Part shown: positions 1 through 8,703 of the stretch, one piece after another
Numbering within the stretch: position 1 is the first letter of the stretch
How the letters are laid out: each line of letters starts with the position of its first letter
The notes under the pieces: model-generated
What the model saw: the letters and a program-made list of their open reading frames with translations, nothing else
Database searches by the model: none
What the model was told of the DNA's origin: nothing
Origin: Aphanocapsa sp. GSE-SYN-MK-11-07L
GTDB taxonomy: Bacteria; Cyanobacteriota; Cyanobacteriia; Thermosynechococcales; Thermosynechococcaceae
Length of the DNA: 32,071 nt
Assembly (NCBI GenBank): GCA_019359715.1
Contig: JAHHGS010000126.1
Span: 1 to 32,071 of the forward strand
Reading direction: 5' to 3'
Position numbers and translations under genes: made by a program

Positions 1-66
1 TTAGTTCATCCGAGAGCGCCTGGATTTAACCCCCCATTTCCTGTCGATTTTCTCCCCTGCCAGGGG

Positions 67-513
67 TTGCTTTTAAGAGGGTGCCGAAGTTCTGACTCAA
101 GGTGCCGAAGTTCTGTCTTTCAGCAAGTAACTGAGAATACCACCACTCAATCTTCTACATCTAATCCATCCCCTAAACCGGGGAATACTAATGCTGCTGA
201 GCTAACTAATCCAACTAAAGCCCCCAGCGCATCAGTTCCAAAGCCTCAGCCTCTAGTCGCCTCTCCCGCTGCTGGTAATCCAGCCAGCGCTAGTCTGAGC
301 AGAACAGATAGCCAGATCAAAGCTGAAATCTTGAAACAGTTTAAAACCAGTCTGCCTAACCATCAATTGGTCGTTGAAGTAGACAATGGCAATGTGACTG
401 TATCAGGCATGGCCGCAACACCAGAGCAATTGCAAAGGATTCAACCTGTGCTGGGGACAATCAAAGGGGTCGGCATGGTCGACATCACTGCAACTGCACC
501 TGCCAAAATGTAG
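67..513 (+). CDS. BON-domain protein, probably missing its native N-terminus
   Basis: The last 60-70 residues, from about SQIKAEIL to DITATAPA, read as a BON domain: an alpha/beta module in which a helix is followed by the strand motif NGNVTVSG and a later conserved glycine. BON domains occur in periplasmic or membrane-associated proteins and are thought to bind membranes or ligands. Before it lies a low-complexity Ser/Thr/Pro/Ala-rich linker. Such proteins normally begin with a lipoprotein or Sec signal. Here the open frame begins at a TTG and its first residues are encoded by a 21-nt tandem duplication (80-115), with no hydrophobic signal segment. The stated start is only the longest open frame. 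The gene may be 5'-truncated by a rearrangement. It converges on ahcY across a terminator. The BON call is fairly sure; the start is not. Confidence 0.6.
   Translation: MLLRGCRSSDSRCRSSVFQQVTENTTTQSSTSNPSPKPGNTNAAELTNPTKAPSASVPKPQPLVASPAAGNPASASLSRTDSQIKAEILKQFKTSLPNHQLVVEVDNGNVTVSGMAATPEQLQRIQPVLGTIKGVGMVDITATAPAKM
80..115. repeat. Short direct repeat, 15 bp, period 21
   Basis: GGTGCCGAAGTTCTG occurs at 80-94 and again at 101-115. It sits at the apparent broken 5' edge of the BON gene. It could be a local duplication or part of the end of a mobile element extending left of the window. Confidence 0.7.
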
Positions 514-566
514 TCCTACAGGTTAGCCAACTCCTGCAATCAAGTCCAAAAAATATTTAGTCAACA

Positions 567-611
567 AAAAAGGCGATCGCCCCTCTAATTTAGAGGGGCG
601 ATCGCCTTTTT
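567..611. terminator. Bidirectional hairpin terminator built on HIP1
   Basis: A perfect 21-bp inverted repeat (567-587 and 591-611) with a 3-nt loop is flanked by A-rich sequence on one side and a T-run on the other, so it can terminate on both strands. It lies between the convergent BON gene and ahcY. Each arm contains the HIP1 core GGCGATCGCC. Confidence 0.85.
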
Positions 612-635
612 ACTCATTCACAATCCAATTCCAGC

Positions 636-1937
<1,302 letters not shown>

Positions 1938-1942
1938 TCACA

Positions 1943-1948
1943 ATTATA
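1943..1948 (-). promoter_or_regulatory. Candidate -10 box for ahcY
   Basis: The minus strand reads TATAAT here, about 30 nt upstream of the ahcY ATG, which gives a short leader. No convincing -35 hexamer lies at 16-18 nt; TTGGTA is 22 nt away. The call rests on the perfect -10 and its position. Confidence 0.45.
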
Positions 1949-2071
1949 GACGCGATCGCCTAGATTACCCTACCAACAGGAAGGCAGTTGCCAAGAAAGT
2001 TTGTTGCCTACGAGTCGTAAGAGTATAGATTGAAGCAAAGCAAGACAGTCCAATTAAGTTAACGCAGCAGA

Positions 2072-5000
2072 TCAGAGATTTTCAATATCCTCAAACCGAG
2101 ATGCGTCAAAAATCTGCTCAGCGAAGCCTGGATCTTCTTGCAGTCTGCGAAATAAAGCAGGAATTTTGTCGTAATTTCGCTTGATAAATTCTTCTTCACT
2201 CTGGGGAATACGACCTGCTAAGTAAATGAGCTCCTCCTCATTTAGATTCAAAATCCGAGCGATCGCCCGGATCGCTTCTTCTTTAGGTGGGTATTCTGCT
2301 TTGTCGTTTTCTAGCTTTGAGAGATAGGTGAAGTTGAGATCAACAGCATCAGCTAATTCTCGTTGATTTAGCCCCTTCTCTTTTCTAGCTCTAAAGATGG
2401 CTTGCCCAAATGTTAGATCTGTGGAGTAATTCGATGAGTTTTCATTGAGTCGTTGTACTTGTTTTCCCTGCACCTCAACCCAGCCAATCAGTTGAGTGGA
2501 AAAGGCTCCTTGTGTTTCTGTCAATCCATGATGCTGTAGCTCTCGATTCAACATTGGTTCAAGATAATCTCGGAGCAAACGCTGACGCTCAGAGAGTTTG
2601 AGGAAAGGTAATGTAGGAGCTTGGAGCAGAATATCAGCTCCTTTGCGCTCTATAGCGGGCAAACGCTTGCCATTTGGGTTGATTGCCAAGGATTTCAGTA
2701 GGAGTCGTTGTTCACCATTTTGTCCCAACAGTTCAACCAGCCACCAGGTTAGGATAGCTGCTACCTCGTCATCCCCGTTTACAGAAGCTCCTAGTTCTTC
2801 AGGAACAACGTTCTGCCACTTCTCGATCGCTTTTTGCATAATGGGATGATCTAGCCCCATCAGGTCTAGACCGTCTTGTTCGCGAGCAAGTTCACGATTG
2901 GTTGTGAAGCGCAAAACTTTCTCTCCTAGCTCATTGTGTAGCTCGTAGATGCCATTGCTAACTCGCACAATAGTTTGTTTCTTCTCCTCCAGTGCAGCAG
3001 ACAAAAAACGAATTAGGCGATCCATGCTGGCACTTACGTCAGCGAAGGGTTTGTAGTCCTCTAAGTTAAAGTCTTCTAAAGCTTGAAACAGATCGAAAAC
3101 AACCTTGCGAGCTTCCGCCGCATTTGACAAAGCATCTGCCAGTTCGTGAGTGGTTCGTTGCAAATCTGGATCAGAAAGTGCATCCTGGTAGAGCCGTTCA
3201 TAGTTGAGGCGTTCAGAGAGTTGTCCCAGAATTTGGGAGCGAAAGTTTTCTATAACATTGCCGCTATTATCGACTTTGCCAACAGCTTTAGCAATTTCTT
3301 CTAGCTTTTTATCTAAAAGAAGAAATATTTGTCCTTCAATCGTGTCAGATAGGACAAGGTTATAAACCTGTGCCGTGTGCTTCTGACCATACCGATGAAT
3401 TCGCCCAATCCGCTGTTCAATATCCATCGGATTCCACGGCAGATCAAAGTTGAAGAGAATTCGAGCAAACTGCAAGTTAATTCCCTCACGACCGGCTGCG
3501 GTACAAACTAAGACCTTGGGGCCGCTTTTTAGCCGAAACTTGCGTTCTGCTGCTAGTTTTGAACCGTGATCACCGCCCCTTAGAACAACCACACCTTGCC
3601 CAGGATATTTAGCTTCGATTTCTCGTGATAGCAAATCAACAGTGCCAAGATAGGTGGCAAAAATGACGATTTTTTCGTTGGGGTCATTCTTCCACAGTGC
3701 TCCTAAAGCGTTGAGAAGCTTTTCAACTTTGGTTTCACGCTGTTCTGGAAAGAATTTCAGTAAGGAACGGATGCGATCGCGTTCCTCTGGCAACGCCAAC
3801 TTAACAAAGGCTGTGGCGGCTGATTCAGCGTTCGCAGCATCAAGCTCGCTGGCATAGGAGTCTGAACCAAGCTCTAATTCTCCATCGTCAATTTTTTTGA
3901 CGATCGCTAGCTTCAGGTCAGCGAGTGTCCGGTCAACCTCACCCCAACCAACGGGGCCATCTTTGAATCCATATTCCTGCTGAATGATTTGGCGCGCTTC
4001 ATCATAGAGGGTTTCCCGTGTATCGATGTCTTTTTCCTGATCGCGCAGAACTGCCTCATAGACTGTCAGCATCAATAGGCGACGTTGCAGGGTACTCCGA
4101 ACAGCCGCAAAGCTGGAAGCCGCAATCTTTTGAAAAATTGCCATGATGAATCCCAGCGCCCGTCCCTGATTCCCTGTTTTCTTGGCTAGGGCAAAGCCGT
4201 CTTCTAGATATTCCCGGAGTTCACGGTAAAAGTCTCGTTCAGGATCGGACATGGTGAAGGATTCGGTCTTTACCTGTCGTCGAGCAAATAAGGGCGAACC
4301 ATCAGGCTTACAGGCTTCTGCTTTGGTACGGCGAAACATCACCTCATTCAGGCGATGCCGATTTTCAATCATGTCGTCTGGATTTCTAAACAGCGTGGAA
4401 TTGAGGATCTGAATCAGCATCCAAAACCGAAAATGGTCGCCCTGGTGGGGGGTGGCAGAGAGCAGCACTAAATCGCGGGTATGTCCTTTGAGGGCCTCTG
4501 CCAGTTTGTAGTTCTCAGTTTTGCGAACTTTGTTGCCGCTCTTGAAAGCATTGACATGGTGGGCTTCGTCAAACACGATCAAATCCCAGGCTTTAGCATC
4601 CAGCAGTTTTTTGATCCGGGCTGGGCGCTTGAGGGTGTCAATGCTGGCAATCAGGCGATCGTGCTTGGCAAAAGCATTAGATTTGCGATCGGTGACATCC
4701 CCTTCGCTACCAAACACTTCAAAATTAAGGTTGAAAACCTCGTTTAGTTCACGATGCCAGTTGTTGACGAGTCCAGCGGGTACCACCATCAGGGCGCGGT
4801 CTAACTCACCTCGGCTGGCGAGTTCTCGGAGAAGTAGGGCTGTTTCAATCGTTTTACCCAGGCCTACTTCGTCTGCCACCAGGTATCGGCGAGGACTGGC
4901 GGTTGCAATCCGGTGGGTGAGGACAACCTGATGGGGCAAAAGGTCAATTTTGGCAGCCGTAAGCGCCGCCGCACTTTCCATCAGGGGAATGGCGTGGGCT

Positions 5001-5239
5001 TCGTGGACTAGCCAGAGTTGCTTGAGCCGATCCCATGTGCCAGCAACCCCTTGAATGATCCGGTCGTTGCGGGAGAGTTGGGGGCGGACTGAGGCGATCG
5101 CTACCTGGCGTTCTCCACTGCCAAAAAATACTCGGACGTATCCATCGCGGGGCACCTCAACCACAACCCCATCCCCAAATTCGCTGTGGGTGACTCGTTT
5201 GCCAGGTTGTAGGATAGTTTCCAAAAGTTCGATATCCAT
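2072..5239 (-). CDS. SNF2-family helicase with Tudor-like N-terminus and C-terminal XRE helix-turn-helix
   Basis: This is a 1055-aa superfamily 2 DNA translocase. Visible motifs: Walker A DEVGLGKT (residues 123-130), DEAH (224-227), motif III SAT (261-263), and helicase-C with GREGINLQ and the arginine-finger motif QRIGRIHRYGQ (609-619). Residues 12-52 (GKRVTHSEFGDGVVVEV) resemble the small Tudor/CarD-like fold found at the C-terminus of PcrA/UvrD. Residues about 944-1010 form a typical XRE/HTH_3 domain (RKEKGLNQRELADAVDL, then YLSKLEN). That fusion is unusual and suggests DNA targeting or autoregulation. It is the last gene of the defence operon, 49 bp after the 173-aa gene, with an AGGA ribosome-binding site. 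SNF2 helicases of this type occur in BREX (brxHII-like) and DISARM (drmD-like) systems; the neighbours favour the former. The substrate is unknown. Confidence 0.88.
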   Translation of the reverse strand: MDIELLETILQPGKRVTHSEFGDGVVVEVPRDGYVRVFFGSGERQVAIASVRPQLSRNDRIIQGVAGTWDRLKQLWLVHEAHAIPLMESAAALTAAKIDLLPHQVVLTHRIATASPRRYLVADEVGLGKTIETALLLRELASRGELDRALMVVPAGLVNNWHRELNEVFNLNFEVFGSEGDVTDRKSNAFAKHDRLIASIDTLKRPARIKKLLDAKAWDLIVFDEAHHVNAFKSGNKVRKTENYKLAEALKGHTRDLVLLSATPHQGDHFRFWMLIQILNSTLFRNPDDMIENRHRLNEVMFRRTKAEACKPDGSPLFARRQVKTESFTMSDPERDFYRELREYLEDGFALAKKTGNQGRALGFIMAIFQKIAASSFAAVRSTLQRRLLMLTVYEAVLRDQEKDIDTRETLYDEARQIIQQEYGFKDGPVGWGEVDRTLADLKLAIVKKIDDGELELGSDSYASELDAANAESAATAFVKLALPEERDRIRSLLKFFPEQRETKVEKLLNALGALWKNDPNEKIVIFATYLGTVDLLSREIEAKYPGQGVVVLRGGDHGSKLAAERKFRLKSGPKVLVCTAAGREGINLQFARILFNFDLPWNPMDIEQRIGRIHRYGQKHTAQVYNLVLSDTIEGQIFLLLDKKLEEIAKAVGKVDNSGNVIENFRSQILGQLSERLNYERLYQDALSDPDLQRTTHELADALSNAAEARKVVFDLFQALEDFNLEDYKPFADVSASMDRLIRFLSAALEEKKQTIVRVSNGIYELHNELGEKVLRFTTNRELAREQDGLDLMGLDHPIMQKAIEKWQNVVPEELGASVNGDDEVAAILTWWLVELLGQNGEQRLLLKSLAINPNGKRLPAIERKGADILLQAPTLPFLKLSERQRLLRDYLEPMLNRELQHHGLTETQGAFSTQLIGWVEVQGKQVQRLNENSSNYSTDLTFGQAIFRARKEKGLNQRELADAVDLNFTYLSKLENDKAEYPPKEEAIRAIARILNLNEEELIYLAGRIPQSEEEFIKRNYDKIPALFRRLQEDPGFAEQIFDASRFEDIENL

Positions 5240-5288
5240 GAAGCCATCCTGTTAGGGGCGGAAAGGTTGCGGAAGGGGTTAAGAAAGG

Positions 5289-5810
5289 TTAGGAGATTCT
5301 GGGCAGATGCAGCCCGATCCAGTCTTTGCCTTCTAAGTCTGTCTGGGGGTCGTTAACTGCCATGATGTGTCTAGCATCCGCTTCAGCTCCTGCCCACAGG
5401 GCTTGACCCAAGGGCAACCGTTGCCTGCCACTCGTTGATCCACAGAGCCACAGGTAAGTATTTGTCGCCCGTTGAACTTCAATCCGAGATCTTCCGCCTG
5501 GTAGCCAAAAGATAAGTGCTGCATCGCCCTGGTAATAATCTTGAAAGCTAAGCAGGGCAGACCGAAGTTTCTCTTCAAGCCACTGGGAGGCATCATCAGC
5601 AGTCAGGGCATCAAGGCTGGCATCTAACCCAGCTACGACAAGAGCATCACCATTGGCTGCGGGCAAGTCATCTTGCCATTGCCCAACTAGGTTGAAGAAT
5701 CGACGCATGGAAATAATCTGATCAGATTCTACAAGCTTGGATAAGGCGGTGACATCCCAGAGGAGGGAAAAGCCTTTGCGCGTCCAACCTGTCCCGAATA
5801 CTGGCTGCAT
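5289..5810 (-). CDS. Unrecognised 173-aa protein of the defence operon
   Basis: I do not recognise this family. The open frame starts at a TTG at 5828, but an in-frame ATG at 5810 has a strong GAGGAG ribosome-binding site that lies over the stop of the preceding methylase gene, so 173 aa is preferred. The protein is soluble-looking. It has a central helical region (TADDASQWLEEKLRSALL) followed by a hydrophobic strand ALIFWLPGG and an alternating strand/turn C-terminus. No Walker motif, nuclease motif, cysteine cluster or membrane segment is visible. Its place between the methylase and the helicase, with coupling to the methylase, argues that it is a dedicated subunit of the system. BrxF and DUF3780 are small proteins of related systems; I see no motif (such as the BrxF P-loop) that would support either. 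Confidence 0.6.
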   Translation of the reverse strand: MQPVFGTGWTRKGFSLLWDVTALSKLVESDQIISMRRFFNLVGQWQDDLPAANGDALVVAGLDASLDALTADDASQWLEEKLRSALLSFQDYYQGDAALIFWLPGGRSRIEVQRATNTYLWLCGSTSGRQRLPLGQALWAGAEADARHIMAVNDPQTDLEGKDWIGLHLPRIS

Positions 5811-5817
5811 GATGGCG

Positions 5818-7233
5818 TTACTCCTCAAACTCTAGTTGAATTGCATACGCAGCAGCTTGAGCCGATTTGTGGGAGGCTTGTATAGATTTAAGTACATCAT
5901 GCTCCTGACCACAAGTTGGGGATTTACAGACAAATGCCCCTTTGACAGGCTTAAGTTTTCCTTCTTCGCCAAGTCTGTAAGGAATTGTTCCTCCTCTTTG
6001 ATCTGTTTTGAATACATCACCTGTTTCTGGACAAGTAATTTCCTCATGAAGTTGACCACGCAACTCAATTAATTTCATCGTGGTAGCTCGCTCCCGATTC
6101 CATGCAATAGTTGCCTCAGGCGAATCAGTAACACTTCCCCCATACTCAGTTCCATCAGGTGCAGTTTTTGGTGAGCCTGCCAACCATTCAGGATGAACTA
6201 ACAAGTGAAGGGAAACCTTTTTGTTTTTCCATTTCTGGTTCACCATTCCCTTTGAGTTTTGTCGATGTTCACAGTGAGGGCAAATCACCATCTTGTCTTC
6301 ATCCAAGATCGCATAGGGCTTTTCATCCTCAGCTACTACTAACGGCACCCCCGGAGCCATGCGTGCTTCATCTCTCTCTTTATCAAACACACCACCACAC
6401 TGATCACATTCCCGGTCTTCCCACGCTTTCACCGTCAGGATCTTTACTGCCATCACCGGACTAGACATAATCGGAGTGCGATGGCCACACTCTCGAATTG
6501 AGCAAGGCCCATGCTTTGCCCAGAAAACGTAAATAATTTCGGGTCCCTGATAGCGGTAGTTTTTGCGCTGCTCTGGCGTCAGTGCCAGCGGATCAAACTC
6601 CTCGCTCACCACCTGATCCGTTGAAATCTGTGACCATTTGCCCTTGTGTCCTCTGGGGCAATCACAAGCGTAGAACGGCATGATTTGAGGCTTCACCTCT
6701 GTTTCAATATCTGCCAAGAGGGCTTTGACTTCTTCTATATCAACCTGGGCCAGCTCATTCTTCACCACAAACCAAGCCACCGGATTCAGGTCACAGCCAA
6801 ACATCTGCATCCCCAACCGGGAGCCTTCCACAACGGTTGTGCCGCCGCCCATGAAGATGTCAGCAACTTTGAGATGGCTGAGTGCGCCCTTCTTCTGATG
6901 GTTGGCATAGTAGACATCCCAAACCGCCTTCGCTGCCTCTGCTGGATCATCCGGAGCTTTCATACTGGCAGCCAATAGCATTGCCCGGAATACGCTGGAT
7001 CTACGCCTTGCCCACCACTTGGACATTTGATAGATTGGTTTACCTGCATTCCCTTCAATCGTGGCAATCTGATTAATCGGCAGAATTGGGAAGTCAACTT
7101 CTAGGCAGGTTTTTGGACGATTGGGATCAGAAAAGTCTACGGTTTCAACAGCAACTGCTCTGCCAGCTCCAACCGCTTTCGCAACTTCCTCTGCTAACCT
7201 CTCTTTCTTCGTCTTGTCGCCTTTACGAGCCAT
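5818..7233 (-). CDS. DUF1156 / Zn-ribbon adenine-specific DNA methylase, C-terminally truncated
   Basis: The N-terminal half matches the DUF1156 (COG1743-type) methylases: LEVDFPILPINQI and KWWARRRSSVFRAMLLA (about residues 45-88). A SAM-binding motif DIFMGGGTT and a downstream acidic CDLNP (125-152) follow, then several Cys pairs forming Zn-ribbons (ECDQC, ICPHC, FVCKSPTC). Family members are usually about twice this length (about 900-1000 aa from memory), with the catalytic (D/N)PPY motif in the second half. No PPY or PPF is present here, and the protein stops just after AAYAIQ, a point that is internal in homologues as I recall them. The intact enzyme would methylate adenine to mark self DNA. 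This copy may be inactive, a split subunit or a DNA-binding remnant. It is followed at once by the 173-aa gene. Confidence 0.8.
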   Translation of the reverse strand: MARKGDKTKKERLAEEVAKAVGAGRAVAVETVDFSDPNRPKTCLEVDFPILPINQIATIEGNAGKPIYQMSKWWARRRSSVFRAMLLAASMKAPDDPAEAAKAVWDVYYANHQKKGALSHLKVADIFMGGGTTVVEGSRLGMQMFGCDLNPVAWFVVKNELAQVDIEEVKALLADIETEVKPQIMPFYACDCPRGHKGKWSQISTDQVVSEEFDPLALTPEQRKNYRYQGPEIIYVFWAKHGPCSIRECGHRTPIMSSPVMAVKILTVKAWEDRECDQCGGVFDKERDEARMAPGVPLVVAEDEKPYAILDEDKMVICPHCEHRQNSKGMVNQKWKNKKVSLHLLVHPEWLAGSPKTAPDGTEYGGSVTDSPEATIAWNRERATTMKLIELRGQLHEEITCPETGDVFKTDQRGGTIPYRLGEEGKLKPVKGAFVCKSPTCGQEHDVLKSIQASHKSAQAAAYAIQLEFEE

Positions 7234-7256
7234 ATTTGCTACCAGCTACTTGCAAA

Positions 7257-7288
7257 TTCACATTAAGAAACAAGTTCACATCAAGAAA
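7257..7288. repeat. Imperfect 14-bp direct repeat upstream of the methylase gene
   Basis: TTCACATTAAGAAA (7257-7270) recurs as TTCACATCAAGAAA (7275-7288), period 18 bp, one mismatch. It lies 24-55 bp upstream of the methylase start, in the longest gap inside the operon. It could be a regulatory site; nothing further supports this. Confidence 0.4.
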
Positions 7289-7337
7289 TTAGAATTTTCT
7301 GTCTATCATTTCCTGCATTTAACCGTCCCATAGAAAT

Positions 7338-7988
7338 TTATCTAGTTCCATTCCGACCATCTTGCTGTACCAACGCCACCAAGTGCTTCAGAATTCCCAA
7401 AACTGTGTAGAGTTCATTGCCGGGATTGACCAAACTGAATAACCGGGAAAGCGCATATCGTGGGACAGGTTGTCGAATGAGCTTGATAAATAAAAAATTC
7501 CTGCCATTGGTGATCATGCCAAATGTGGGTTTTTCAACTACGGGGTTTGCCAGCATATAGGACAGCAGTTGTGCCCTTCCTTCATCCACATCCACCGCTG
7601 CTCGCTTTGCCTCAATCACCATCACCCACAGTTTTTCCCATAAGACCAACACATCCACATCGCCACGAATCACCGTGCCCTCGTCTTCAGTCATAATTTC
7701 AAAGGACGGCTCTGACTTGATGTGAAAGGGTTTTTGGTAGACATTCACTAGATCCAGTAACGGAGACAATACCACCAGCTTGACTGTGTTCTCTAACAGG
7801 GGAGGATATTCCAGTAAATCTAAAAAGTTTGATTTGACCCGATCAAGGCGTTCTCTCTCGGTGTGCGCCACGTCTGGCAAGTTATCCTGCCATTCCCAGA
7901 AAAACTGCTCATTGTCCGTGAGTTCCAATCCAAAGCGATCGCTTAACTCACCTAGGGTCACATTTCTTGCTTGCAGAATCTGCACCAT
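7338..7988 (-). CDS. PD-(D/E)xK nuclease-like protein (HsdR N-terminal type), copy A
   Basis: This 216-aa protein resembles the small stand-alone proteins related to the N-terminal nuclease domain of type I restriction subunit HsdR that are common in cyanobacteria. The putative catalytic set is D112 (GDVDVL) and E126-x-K128 (VIEAKRA), followed by the helix GRAQLLSYMLANP and the strand FGMITNGRNFLFIK, as in that fold. It is about 60% identical by eye to the gene immediately upstream, so the two are tandem duplicates. It starts at an ATG with a GGAG ribosome-binding site, 56 bp after copy B and 104 bp before the methylase. Such proteins have no established function. Within this operon it is a candidate nuclease effector. 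Confidence 0.72.
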   Translation of the reverse strand: MVQILQARNVTLGELSDRFGLELTDNEQFFWEWQDNLPDVAHTERERLDRVKSNFLDLLEYPPLLENTVKLVVLSPLLDLVNVYQKPFHIKSEPSFEIMTEDEGTVIRGDVDVLVLWEKLWVMVIEAKRAAVDVDEGRAQLLSYMLANPVVEKPTFGMITNGRNFLFIKLIRQPVPRYALSRLFSLVNPGNELYTVLGILKHLVALVQQDGRNGTR

Positions 7989-8044
7989 ATTAACGACTCC
8001 ACGGTAGACTACTTAATGAACTGCTTGTCTCCAATTTTCCGCCC

Positions 8045-8680
8045 TTATTTGCCCTGATCAGTCATCTGTCCCAGGTACTTCAGAATTTTGAGAACTTCAT
8101 ATAAGTCATGCCCTGGATTAAATAAGTCAAAAACCCGCGAGAGACCATATCGCGGAGCTGGTTGAGACACTAATTTTACAAAGCGAAAACTACTACCATT
8201 CGTGAGCAATCCAAATGTAGATAGTGCCGACTTGGGATTTGCCAACATGTAAGACAGTAGCTGCGCTCGACCCGCCTCTAGGGAAAACTCAGCATTTTTC
8301 GATTCGATGCTGACGACCCAAACCTGCTTGCATAGCGCCAACACATCAAGCTGCCCTCGGATGATCATCCCCCCATCTTCCGTGGTGATTTCGATCGAGG
8401 GTTCAGACTTGATATGAAAGGGCGGCAAATAGAAATCTGCCATGTCCAGTAAGGGGGAGAGGACGACCATCTTCACGGTGTCCTCCAGTAGAGGAGGATA
8501 TTCCAGCAGATTAGAAAAGCTCGACTTGACGCGATCGAGCCGTTGCTTTTCTGCTGCCGTTATCTCTGTCAGGTCAACTTGCCACTCCGGGAAAAACTGC
8601 TCGTCTTCGGTCAGTTCCAAGTTGAAGCGATCGCTCAACTCACCCAGAGTCACATTTTTTGCTTGCAGGGTCTGCACCAT
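8045..8680 (-). CDS. PD-(D/E)xK nuclease-like protein (HsdR N-terminal type), copy B
   Basis: This is a 211-aa paralogue of the following gene, alignable without gaps through the core. D112 (GQLDVL) and E126-x-K128 (SIESKNA) are kept, so the acidic/lysine triad survives in both copies. The residue two before D112 changes from Asp in copy A to Gln here, and the post-lysine residue from Arg to Asn, so the copies may have diverged in activity. The ATG start has a GCGGAGC ribosome-binding site and lies 23 bp after pglZ. The shared N-terminus (NVTLGELSDRF) looks like a small oligomerisation or recognition helix. A pair of different subunits forming a heterodimer is possible; I infer this only from the retained duplication. 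Confidence 0.72.
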   Translation of the reverse strand: MVQTLQAKNVTLGELSDRFNLELTEDEQFFPEWQVDLTEITAAEKQRLDRVKSSFSNLLEYPPLLEDTVKMVVLSPLLDMADFYLPPFHIKSEPSIEITTEDGGMIIRGQLDVLALCKQVWVVSIESKNAEFSLEAGRAQLLSYMLANPKSALSTFGLLTNGSSFRFVKLVSQPAPRYGLSRVFDLFNPGHDLYEVLKILKYLGQMTDQGK

Positions 8681-8703
8681 GTCGCTTGCTCCGCTTTAGT
8701 TGG

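Noticed and set aside
80-115. CRISPR-like or transposon-end array at the left edge
   Set aside because: Only two copies of a 15-bp unit with a 6-bp gap are present; too little for either claim.
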